Shown here one piece after another: positions 7,753 to 16,689 of a stretch of DNA of 64,000 nucleotides; within the stretch, counting starts at the first letter, position 1, and each line of letters begins with the position of its first letter. A program made the position numbers and the translations under genes. The DNA is taken from positions 1 to 64,000 of the forward strand of contig JAHDND010000192.1 of assembly GCA_018435665.1 (NCBI GenBank). Reading direction: 5' to 3'. The notes beneath the pieces were generated by a model. That model was given only the letters and a program-made list of their open reading frames with translations, made no database searches and was not told the DNA's origin. Source of the stretch: Candidatus Thiosymbion sp. (GTDB lineage: Bacteria > Pseudomonadota > Gammaproteobacteria > Chromatiales > Chromatiaceae).

Positions 7753-8244
7753 ATGAGACACATCATTTCCGTCCTGCTGGAAAACGAGGCCGGGGCCCTG
7801 TCCCGCGTCGCCGGACTCTTCTCCGCCCGGGGCTACAACATCGAGTCCCTCACCGTCGCCCCCACCGACGACCCCACCCTGTCGCGCATGACCCTGGTCA
7901 CCATCGGCAGCGAGGAGATCATCGAGCAGATTAAGAAGCAGCTCAACAAGCTGATCGACACGGTCAAACTGCTGGATCTCACCGAGGGCCGGCACATCGA
8001 GCGTGAGATGATGCTCATCAAGGTGCGGGCGGCGAAGGAGGACCGGGAGGAGCTCAAGCGCCTCACCGAGATCTTCCGCGCCAAGATCATCGATGTCACC
8101 GCCACCAGCTTCGTCATCGAACTCACCGGCACCTCGCAGAAGATCGACGCCTTCATCCAGGCCGTCCCCGAGGGGCTGATCGTCGAGGTGGTCCGCTCCG
8201 GCCCCATCGGCATCGCCCGCGGGGAGAAGGGCTTGACGCTGTAA
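7753..8244 (+). CDS. ilvH: Acetolactate synthase small (regulatory) subunit
   Basis: A 163-residue subunit beginning MRHIISVLLENEAGALSRVA, the conserved ACT domain that binds the feedback inhibitor valine and activates the large subunit. A second domain (about 80-160; IKVRAAKEDREELKRLTEIF) is the usual C-terminal half. The start lies 1 bp after the ilvB stop, so the subunits are surely co-expressed. Full family length; no anomaly. Confidence 0.97.
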   Translation: MRHIISVLLENEAGALSRVAGLFSARGYNIESLTVAPTDDPTLSRMTLVTIGSEEIIEQIKKQLNKLIDTVKLLDLTEGRHIEREMMLIKVRAAKEDREELKRLTEIFRAKIIDVTATSFVIELTGTSQKIDAFIQAVPEGLIVEVVRSGPIGIARGEKGLTL

Positions 8245-8329
8245 GTCCTATCGACTTCCCCCTAACCACTCGATGACTCGGCGGGGCGGGGGCCATTCAG
8301 GCCTTCCCGCCCCGGCAAAGCAGATCTAA

Positions 8330-9394
<1,065 letters not shown>

Positions 9395-9409
9395 ACAGGC
9401 TCAAACCCT

Positions 9410-9442
9410 TCTGGCCAGGACTCCCGCTTCCGCCTGGCCAGA
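9410..9442 (+). terminator. Hairpin after ilvC, probable terminator
   Basis: Perfect 10-bp arms TCTGGCCAGG (9410-9419) and CCTGGCCAGA (9433-9442) with a 13-base loop, followed by a pyrimidine tract containing CCCTTTTCCTTT. The T run is imperfect. Confidence 0.6.
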
Positions 9443-9529
9443 GGCGCTCCCTTTTCCTTTCAGTTCCCACTGTCAGTTCCCAGAGACGAACACCAGGTAA
9501 CGAAACCTCAGCCTGCCCCATGAAGGACC

Positions 9530-9915
9530 GCCTTGATACTCATCCCCGCCCGTGATGAGGCCGGCAGCATCGGCCAAGTCATAACCGAGGCCCGGCGATA
9601 CTGGGAACGGCCCCCATCGTCGTCATCGATGACGCTAGTCAGGACGATACTAGGGCGGTGGCGGCCATCGTTCTTTCCCTCCCGCTGCATCTTGGCGCCT
9701 GGGGCGCCATGCAGATCGGCCTTCGCTATGCCCAGCGCCAGGGATGGGACCTGGCCGTCACCTTGGACGCCGATGGCCAGCATGAGCCCCAGGATATCGC
9801 CTCCCTGGTCGCCCCCATCCACCGCGGGGAGGCCGAAGTGGTCATCGGCGCCTGCCCCCCGTATCAGCCGGTCGCGTCGGCTGGCCTATGCTTCAGTATC
9901 CGGCCTATCGGATCA
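9530..9915 (+). pseudogene. Degenerate GT2-family glycosyltransferase (dolichyl-phosphate mannose synthase-like)
   Basis: Fragments of one GT2 domain lie in different frames. One frame (from about 9533) starts ILIPARDEAGSIGQVITEA, the usual GT2 N-terminus. After about 9610 the reading continues in another frame as PIVVIDDASQDDTRAVAA and then LAVTLDADGQHEPQDIASLV, which contains the D-x-D metal-binding region. After about 9850 the recognisable sequence is disrupted again, and no C-terminal part remains before the convergent batD gene. At least one frameshift and a large truncation make it non-functional. Assembly error cannot explain the missing C-terminus. Confidence 0.75.
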
Positions 9916-9955
9916 TTGGCCATAGTAGGGCCTTGAGGAGCCCGGGTGATCTGGC

Positions 9956-11227
9956 TCAGGCTGGTGCCATGGGCCGCCGCAGGGGCCTTTTCTGGCGGAA
10001 AGATGCCGGCTCTTCCGGCGGGAGGGGATCGAAGTCGGGAAGTTGTTCCCAGACCCGGTACCTGTTCCAGTCAAGGGGTTGAGGGCTAAAAAAGGCCTGC
10101 TCCAGTAACAGGATCTCGCTGCGTAAGGGCTCCCGGCAGCGTCTGGCGAGCTGTGCCAGATTGGCGGGTGGTCGCTCCCTGAATACCGCCATGGCCCAGG
10201 TGAGGAGTGCGTCCCGAGCGGTTGCAGCATCGGTGTTCTCATAGGCAAGACGCACTGCCGTGATAGCCGCGGCGGGGGGGTGGCGCAGGCTCCATGGTTG
10301 ATCCTGGGCATAATGACCCCCGTTGAGCGCTTCAGCCTCGACCGGCGCGGGAGCGGGTGCCACCGCTCCAAGAGGCTTGATATTCAGGGGTTCCGGCTGA
10401 GTTCTCGGGTTCTTTGGCAGCCTGGTGGCGACCTTAATGGCCATCCCGCTGGTCTTCTGCCTAAATAGGCTGAACAGGTGCCATCGCCACCCCCAGCCGA
10501 TCAGGACCAGGAGGAACAGACCAATCACGGGTCCGGTCCAATGGGTCAGGAGCCGGGGCCAGAGCGAGGGCAGGGGGATATCTATCTCTGTCCGTCCCCC
10601 TGTAGGCGGTTGCCCGGCAGTATTCGGGACTAGGGGCGGTGTAGTGTTGGGTATGGGTGGCGTAGGCAGGGTGCCAGGACCGACACCTGGGGCTTGAGAG
10701 GAGGCAGGGGTTTGCGCAGTGCCCGGGATCTTCAGTGAGGTCCCATCAAGGGGAGGAGGTGTTGCCCATGGTCCTGGTACTGCTGGCCCTACTGGTGCTA
10801 CTGGGGTTAATGGTGTTTTAGGGGTTACAGGGGGCGGTGAGGCAGCTTCCTGCGGCAGTTGGACGGAACCAGTACCTACGGTCAGTGACAAGGCCTGGGT
10901 GGACGTCTCCCCAAAGGCAATGGGCGGAATCACCAGCAGCCCGCTGCGACGGGGGCTCAGGATCAGGCTGAGTTCATGACGCTCCTGGCGTTGACCGTTG
11001 ACCTCCGAGATCTGACGGGAACTGGAGCGCCCGACAATCTGGAAATCCCGTTGCAGAGGGTTCAGGTCCGGGCTCACCACCGGCTGGGCGTTGGTCTCCA
11101 GGACGAGGCGCACGGTTTCTCCGAGATGGATACTCTCGGTATCAAGCCGGGCGCTGAGCGCCACAGCGGTGGCCGGCAGGGCCAGACCGAAAAGCAGTCC
11201 CAGGCAGGGGAGGATTTTGTAGGTCAC
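9956..11227 (-). CDS. BatD-like membrane protein
   Basis: A 423-residue protein with a signal peptide (LGLLFGLALPATAVA) and one N-terminal Ig-like BatD domain (about 22-120; IHLGETVRLVLETN, SPRRSGLLVIPPIAFG). A Pro/Thr/Gly-rich periplasmic linker follows (about 125-205), then one transmembrane helix (about 225-245) and a cytoplasmic helical domain. BatD proteins accompany MoxR/Bat aerotolerance operons, but no moxR, batA or batB is here, so it is an orphan and shorter than usual because one beta domain seems replaced by linker. It starts with GTG at 11227 without a clear ribosome-binding site. Exact role unknown. Confidence 0.7.
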   Translation of the reverse strand: MTYKILPCLGLLFGLALPATAVALSARLDTESIHLGETVRLVLETNAQPVVSPDLNPLQRDFQIVGRSSSRQISEVNGQRQERHELSLILSPRRSGLLVIPPIAFGETSTQALSLTVGTGSVQLPQEAASPPPVTPKTPLTPVAPVGPAVPGPWATPPPLDGTSLKIPGTAQTPASSQAPGVGPGTLPTPPIPNTTPPLVPNTAGQPPTGGRTEIDIPLPSLWPRLLTHWTGPVIGLFLLVLIGWGWRWHLFSLFRQKTSGMAIKVATRLPKNPRTQPEPLNIKPLGAVAPAPAPVEAEALNGGHYAQDQPWSLRHPPAAAITAVRLAYENTDAATARDALLTWAMAVFRERPPANLAQLARRCREPLRSEILLLEQAFFSPQPLDWNRYRVWEQLPDFDPLPPEEPASFRQKRPLRRPMAPA

Positions 11228-11650
11228 GAGCGGAGCCAGGTTTGCCGGTTACAGGGTAGAACCGCGCCATAAGTTAGGTAACGGTTATCGACAGAATCAG
11301 GAGCTGCGGAGGCCAATTTATCCTTCTCGGCGATCGTCAGACTCATTGGATCCGGGAGCCAGATTGCCGCCGATCCCATTAGTCTGGCCAGCCGAGTTCA
11401 GACTGTAACTGCGTGGTGCTGATAGATGATTCTGACATTCAGTATACTCCACGCCTGCACCAGCCTCGCCAACCGTCCTGAGATCTTGGAGGTCCAGAAA
11501 TCTAGAGCTCTAGAGCTCCATGGATCTACGGATCTAGACATCCAGATAAATGGAGACTATTGGCGTCCCTGGCCGTTGTTTCCAGACCCCCCTCATCCTC
11601 AGGCGCATGCCATCAGCTGTCTTTAATCCCGCCAGGTTCCCAACCGCCTC
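11228..11650. other. Intergenic region between batD-like gene and hrpA
   Basis: No gene is seen. At 11500-11537 there is a cluster of overlapping short palindromes (TCTAGA, GAGCTC, TCTAGA, GAGCTC, CCATGG, then ATCTAG), unusually rich in the tetranucleotide CTAG. No convincing promoter was found for either flanking gene. Confidence 0.5.
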
Positions 11651-14600
11651 ATGACAGAATCCGTCCTCCCCCCCTTTGCCGATCTGGACGGTTGTCTCCT
11701 GGCGGATCGTCCCGTCCTGCGCCGCCGTCTGCGCAGCCTGCGCCAGTGCCGGGAGCGGGGCCAGCCCATCGATCAGGGCCTGACACAGTTGCGACAGGCC
11801 CTGGCCGCCTCCCTCGCCCTGGTCGAGCAGCGACGGCTGTTGGTGCCAAACATCCAGTATCCCGAGGAACTGCCGGTCAGCGAGCGCCGTGCCGAGGTCG
11901 CCGCCCTCATCGCCCGCCATCAGGTGGTGGTGCTGTGCGGCGAGACTGGCTCCGGCAAGTCCACCCAGTTGCCCAAGATCTGCCTGGAACTTGGGCGTGG
12001 GGTCCTCGGCCGCATCGGCCACACCCAACCGCGGCGCATCGCCGCCCGCACTCTGGCCAGCCGGGTGGCCCAAGAGTTGGGGGGCGAGACCGGCGGTCTG
12101 GTCGGCTACAAGGTGCGCTTCCACGACCGGGTGCGGCCGGAGACCTGCGTCAAGCTGATGACCGATGGCATCCTGCTGGCGGAGATCCAGCAGGACCGCT
12201 TTCTCAACGACTACGACACCCTGATCATCGACGAGGCCCACGAGCGCGGTCTCAACATCGATTTCCTCCTCGGCTACCTGCGCAACCTGCTGCCCAGGCG
12301 GCCGGACCTCAAGGTCATTGTCACCTCCGCCACCATCGATCCCCAGCGCTTCGCCAGGCACTTCGCCGACGGTGCCGGCAACCCGGCGCCCATCATCGAG
12401 ATCAGTGGCCGTACCTACCCGGTGGAGGTCCGTTACCGGCCGCCGGAGGAGGATAACGCCGGGGAGCGCGACGAGGCCATGCAGATGGCCATTTCTCAGG
12501 CGGTGGACGAACTGGCCAAGGCCGGGCGCGGCGATATCCTGGTGTTCCTCTCCGGCGAACGCGAGATTCGCGAGACCGCCGAGACCCTGCGCAAGCACCA
12601 CCCGCCATCCACCGAGATCCTGCCCCTCTACGCCCGCCAGAGTCCGGCGGAGCAGGCGCGGGTCTTCCAGGCCCATGGCACCCGGCGGGTGGTGCTGGCC
12701 ACCAATGTCGCCGAGACCTCCCTGACGGTGCCCGGCATCCATTACGTCATCGACCCCGGCTTCGCCCGCGTCAGCCGTTACAGCCACCGCGGCAAGGTGC
12801 AGCGCCTGCCGGTGGAGCGCGTCTCCCAGGCCTCGGCCAACCAGCGCCAGGGGCGCTGCGGGCGCGTCGCCGCCGGTATCTGCATCCGCCTTTACGCGGA
12901 GGACAATTTCCAGGCGCGGGCGGCCTTCACCGAGCCCGAGATCCAGCGCGCCAACCTGGCCGCCGTTATCCTACAGATGAAGCTGCTGGGCTTCGGCGAT
13001 ATCGCCGCCTTTCCCTTCATCGACCCGCCGGATCTGCGGCTGGTGGCGGACGGCTACCGCACCCTGGAAGAGCTGGCGGCCCTCGACGCCCAGGGCGAGC
13101 TGACCCCCCTGGGTCGCCAGCTCGCCCGCCTGCCGCTGGACCCGCGTATCGGCCGGATGCTGCTGGCCTCAGCGGACCTGGGCTGTCTGGCGGAGATGCT
13201 GGTCATCGCCAGCGCCCTCAGCGTCCAGGACCCCCGCGAGCGGCCCCTGGAGCAGCGCCAGGCGGCGGACGAGATCCACGCCACCTTCAATCACCCGGAG
13301 TCAGATTTCCTCAGCTTCCTCAATTTGTGGCGGTTTCTGGAGAAGGAGCGGGCGCACCTGACGAAGAACAAGTTCCGCCAGCTCTGCCAGCGCCACTTCC
13401 TGTCCTGGAATCGGGTCACGGAGTGGCGCGATGTCCACACCCAGTTGCATGCTCAGATGGCGGAGATGGGGTTCAAGGTGCAGGAGCCGGCCAGTCTGGA
13501 TGCCGTCACGGGTCCAGGGTCGCCGGTCCGCCCGGATAGTCGGCCCCCTCTCCCCAACCCTCCCCCACCCGGGGGAAGGGGGCAAGAGCAGCCGCCTGTT
13601 GCGTCGCTGTCACCATCCCCGCGGCGGCGGGGGTCTGGAGCGCGCCCCCTCGGCCGGGGACAAGGCCGCAAGCCGGGCGAGGAACAGGGCCGGAATGCAA
13701 GCCAGGAACGGGGCCGAGTGGCGGGCCAGGGGCAGGGCCGGAAGGCTAGCCAGGAACAGTTCAGGAATGCGGACCAGGACCAGGTCCGGAAGACCAGCCA
13801 GGAACAAGGCCGGACGGGGGGCTTGGCGCAGAGCGGTGAAGAGGGGCGCTTTGCCGCCCTCCATCTGGCCTTGCTGTCCGGCTTGCTGGGCAATATCGGC
13901 TTCAAGGACGAGGGCCGCGAGTATCAGGGAGCGCGCAACAGCCGCTTTCTGATCCATCCCAGCTCCGGCCTCTTCGACCAGCAACCCAAATGGATCGTCG
14001 CCGCGGAGCGGGTGGAGACGACGCGCCAGTATGGGCGCATCGTCGCCAAGGTCCAGCCGGCCTGGATCGAGGAGGCTGGCCGCCACCTGCTCCAGCGGAC
14101 CTATTTCGAGTCCCATTGGCAGGCCGCCTCCGGGCAGGTGGCGGCCTTCGAGAAGGTGACCCTGTTCGGCGTCACCCTCGTTCCCAAGCGGCGGGTCAAC
14201 TATGGTCCCATCAACCCAGCGGAAGCGCGGGCCATCTTCATCCGCTTCGCCCTCACCGCGGGTGACTTTGACAGCCGCGCCCCCTTCTGGCGGCACAACC
14301 GGGAGCTGATCGCCTACATCCAGCACCTGGAGGCCAAGTCGCGGCGGCGCGACATCCTGGTGGACGAGGACGCCATCCACGCCTTTTATGAGCAGCGGGT
14401 GCCCCCCGGTATCTACTCCACCCCCCTGTTCGAGCGCTGGCTGCGCCAGGCCACCCAGAAGGACCCCAAACTCCTGCACATGCGCATGGAGGACGCCATG
14501 CGCCATGAGGCCGCCGCCGTCACCGCCCAGGCCTTTCCCGACAGCCTAAAGGTGGGGGCCACGGCCCTGCCCCTGGAGTATCGCTTCGACCCGGGCGAGG

Positions 14601-16051
14601 CCGACGACGGCCTCACCCTGGTGGTGCCGGCGCCCCTGATCAACCAGGTGTCGCCGGACCGCTGCGCCTGGCTGGTCCCCGGCCTGCTGCCGGAGCTGAT
14701 CGCCGCCCTGCTGCGCGGCCTGCCCAAGTCCTGGCGCAAGCTGCTGGTGCCCATCCCCGATACCGCCGAGCGTCTGGCAGCACGCCTGCAACCCGCCGAC
14801 CGGCCCCTGCTCCAGGCCCTGGGGGAGGAGGCCAAGGCCCTGACCGGCCTCCAGATCCCCGAAGACGCCTGGGATCCGGCGGCCGTCCCCCCTCACCTGC
14901 GCATGAAGTTCCGCCTGGTGGACGAGGGCGGCCGGTCCCTGGCGGCGGGGGATGACTATGCCGATCTCAAGCGGCGTTTCGGCGGCAGCGGCCGTCAGGC
15001 CTTCGCCGCCATCCCCAGTCAGGGGCTGGAGCGGGAGGGCCTCACCCGTTGGGACTTCGGCGAACTGCCGGAGGCCGTCGATCTGGACCGCGGCGGCATC
15101 AAGCTGCGCGGCTACCCGGCCCTGGTCGACGAGGGGGACAGCGTCGCGGTGCGGGTACTGGATTCGCCGGAGGGCGCCGAGCTGGCCCAGCGCGCCGGTC
15201 TGCGGCGGCTATTCATGCTCAGCCTGGCGGGGGAGGTGCGCCAGTTGCGCCGCAACCTGCCAGGCCTGGACCGGCTGCGGTTGCAGTACGCCAAGGCGCC
15301 ACAGCCAGCCTGGGGGGCAGGGGGGGCGCCTGGCTCTGAGGGTCCCCCTCTCCCCAGCCCTCCCCCGCGGGGGGGGAGGGAGGCACGGCGGGGCGTAGCC
15401 AGCCGCACTGCCTCAGCGAGAACTGGAAAGACCGCCGTTGGCCTTCACCCCGAGCATAAGCCCCTCGACCTGGCCGACGAGGTGCTGGCCCTCCTCATCG
15501 ACCTGACCTTCCTTGAAGACCTGCCGCCGATCCGCGATCGGGCGGCCTTTGATGCCCGCCTGGCCAGTCGCCGCTCCCGGCTGCCGCAGGTCGCCAGCGA
15601 GGTGTTGGCCCTGGTCGGGCGCATCCTCGATGACTACCAGGCCCTGCGACAGGGGCTGGGGGGCATCACCCAGGTCAACTGGCAGCTTTCGGTGCGCGAT
15701 CTTCAGGCCCAGCTCGACGGTCTGGTCTTTCGCGGCTTTTTGCTGGCGGTGCCCTATGTCCGTCTCAAAGACTATCCGCGCTACCTCAAGGCCGCCCGCG
15801 AGCGCCTGGACAAGCTGTTCCACGCCGCCGGCCGTGATCAGGAGCGGCTGCGGGAATTGACGCCCTTACTGGACAAGTGGCGGGAGCGCGGCGCCGCCGT
15901 TCAGGGCCTGGGCCGTCGCGATCCGCGCCTGGAGGAGATCCGGTGGATGCTGGAGGAACTGCGCATCTCCTTCTTCGCCCAACGTATCGGCACCGCCTAT
16001 CCGGTCTCCCTCAAGCGCATCGAGGCCCGGTGGAAGGAGTTGGGTTTGTAA
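11651..16051 (+). CDS. hrpA: ATP-dependent RNA helicase HrpA
   Basis: A 1466-residue DEAH-box helicase, about 165 residues longer than E. coli HrpA. The motor shows Walker A GETGSGKSTQ (about residues 98-107), motif II DEAH, SAT (motif III) and motif VI QRQGRCGRV, followed by the HA2/OB regions and the HrpA-specific C-terminal domain. The extra length comes mainly from two low-complexity inserts: residues about 620-730 (a Pro/Gly/Arg segment, then Gln/Gly/Arg-rich repeats such as GRKASQEQ and RKTSQEQGR) and residues about 1221-1265. Each contains a copy of repeat F3. The frame is open throughout, so the inserts are probably translated. The end overlaps convergent hoxW by 55 bp. The role in RNA or ribosome rescue is by family. 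Confidence 0.93.
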   Translation: MTESVLPPFADLDGCLLADRPVLRRRLRSLRQCRERGQPIDQGLTQLRQALAASLALVEQRRLLVPNIQYPEELPVSERRAEVAALIARHQVVVLCGETGSGKSTQLPKICLELGRGVLGRIGHTQPRRIAARTLASRVAQELGGETGGLVGYKVRFHDRVRPETCVKLMTDGILLAEIQQDRFLNDYDTLIIDEAHERGLNIDFLLGYLRNLLPRRPDLKVIVTSATIDPQRFARHFADGAGNPAPIIEISGRTYPVEVRYRPPEEDNAGERDEAMQMAISQAVDELAKAGRGDILVFLSGEREIRETAETLRKHHPPSTEILPLYARQSPAEQARVFQAHGTRRVVLATNVAETSLTVPGIHYVIDPGFARVSRYSHRGKVQRLPVERVSQASANQRQGRCGRVAAGICIRLYAEDNFQARAAFTEPEIQRANLAAVILQMKLLGFGDIAAFPFIDPPDLRLVADGYRTLEELAALDAQGELTPLGRQLARLPLDPRIGRMLLASADLGCLAEMLVIASALSVQDPRERPLEQRQAADEIHATFNHPESDFLSFLNLWRFLEKERAHLTKNKFRQLCQRHFLSWNRVTEWRDVHTQLHAQMAEMGFKVQEPASLDAVTGPGSPVRPDSRPPLPNPPPPGGRGQEQPPVASLSPSPRRRGSGARPLGRGQGRKPGEEQGRNASQERGRVAGQGQGRKASQEQFRNADQDQVRKTSQEQGRTGGLAQSGEEGRFAALHLALLSGLLGNIGFKDEGREYQGARNSRFLIHPSSGLFDQQPKWIVAAERVETTRQYGRIVAKVQPAWIEEAGRHLLQRTYFESHWQAASGQVAAFEKVTLFGVTLVPKRRVNYGPINPAEARAIFIRFALTAGDFDSRAPFWRHNRELIAYIQHLEAKSRRRDILVDEDAIHAFYEQRVPPGIYSTPLFERWLRQATQKDPKLLHMRMEDAMRHEAAAVTAQAFPDSLKVGATALPLEYRFDPGEADDGLTLVVPAPLINQVSPDRCAWLVPGLLPELIAALLRGLPKSWRKLLVPIPDTAERLAARLQPADRPLLQALGEEAKALTGLQIPEDAWDPAAVPPHLRMKFRLVDEGGRSLAAGDDYADLKRRFGGSGRQAFAAIPSQGLEREGLTRWDFGELPEAVDLDRGGIKLRGYPALVDEGDSVAVRVLDSPEGAELAQRAGLRRLFMLSLAGEVRQLRRNLPGLDRLRLQYAKAPQPAWGAGGAPGSEGPPLPSPPPRGGREARRGVASRTASARTGKTAVGLHPEHKPLDLADEVLALLIDLTFLEDLPPIRDRAAFDARLASRRSRLPQVASEVLALVGRILDDYQALRQGLGGITQVNWQLSVRDLQAQLDGLVFRGFLLAVPYVRLKDYPRYLKAARERLDKLFHAAGRDQERLRELTPLLDKWRERGAAVQGLGRRDPRLEEIRWMLEELRISFFAQRIGTAYPVSLKRIEARWKELGL
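13544..13587 (+). repeat. F3 palindromic repeat inside hrpA, first copy
   Basis: CCCCCTCTCCCCAACCCTCC and its following CCCGGGGGAAGGGGG half belong to the same family as the intergenic copies at 29174-29214 and 40808-40842. Here it is read in frame as a PPLPNPPPPGGRG segment and opens a 110-residue low-complexity insert in the helicase. Confidence 0.75.
15343..15381 (+). repeat. F3 palindromic repeat inside hrpA, second copy
   Basis: TCCCCCTCTCCCCAGCCCTC and then CCCGCGGGGGGGGAGGG. It is read in frame as GPPLPSPPPRGGRE near residue 1235, at the start of the second insert. Confidence 0.75.
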
Positions 16052-16689
16052 GGCTCGATAACAGGCAAACCATCGGGGCCTTCTCCTGAACCGGCCATCA
16101 GGGCCCGCACCTGATCGAGCAAGGTGGGCAGGGCGCCCTGGGCGGTGGGGCTCAAGCGGCAATGGGCGTAGTCAAAGGACTGACCGACGGCGGTGACCAG
16201 CCAGGCGGCGGGTGCGCGCTGGTAAAGGGTCTGGCACCAGGCCAGGAGTTCCCGGGGGTCCAGGAAGTGGGCCATGCTGGAGGCGGCGCTGGCGTTCGGG
16301 GCCAGGGCCTGCCATGTAACTGCCCCGGGCTCACCCGAGGCTTCGGCGTCGATGAAGATCACCCGGTCGGCGGTCGCCAGGTCCAGGGCGAGCTCGGCGG
16401 TGAGGACGTGACGGGCCAGGACCCGGACCCCGGGGGGCAGGGGGCCGGCGGCCAGTGCCTCGGCGGCCAGGGGGCCGATGGCGTCGTCGCCCCGAATCGG
16501 ACTGCCATAGCCGATGATAAGCGTCCGTGAGGGTGGATCGGCCCCCCAGTCGTCCCGCCTGGGGGTAACCGCGCTCTCCGCGCCTACCGCTTCGGCCGCA
16601 CTGACAGTGCTAACCGCGCCGAGCGCGTCGTCCGTGTTGAAATCGCCAACCCCGCCAACCGCGCCGTTCGCCCCGGCTAATCCCGGCAT
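15997..16689 (-). CDS. hoxW: Hydrogenase maturation protease
   Basis: A 230-residue protein of the HycI/HoxW endopeptidase family, which removes the C-terminal peptide of the [NiFe] large subunit after metal insertion. The conserved N-terminal block of the peptidase is IGYGSPIRGDDAIGP (about residues 58-72), with the nickel-sensing acidic residue in the RGDD stretch; IDAEASGEPG is the second conserved block. The first 50 residues are Ala/Ser/Val-rich and absent from typical homologues, so translation may begin later. The start overlaps the hoxH stop by 13 bp. The 3' end overlaps convergent hrpA. Substrate HoxH is inferred from adjacency. Confidence 0.88.
   Translation of the reverse strand: MPGLAGANGAVGGVGDFNTDDALGAVSTVSAAEAVGAESAVTPRRDDWGADPPSRTLIIGYGSPIRGDDAIGPLAAEALAAGPLPPGVRVLARHVLTAELALDLATADRVIFIDAEASGEPGAVTWQALAPNASAASSMAHFLDPRELLAWCQTLYQRAPAAWLVTAVGQSFDYAHCRLSPTAQGALPTLLDQVRALMAGSGEGPDGLPVIEPYKPNSFHRASMRLRETG

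Noticed and set aside
6024..7766. A 580-codon open frame antisense to ilvB
   Set aside because: Asp/Gly/Val/His-rich shadow of a highly conserved gene on the other strand.
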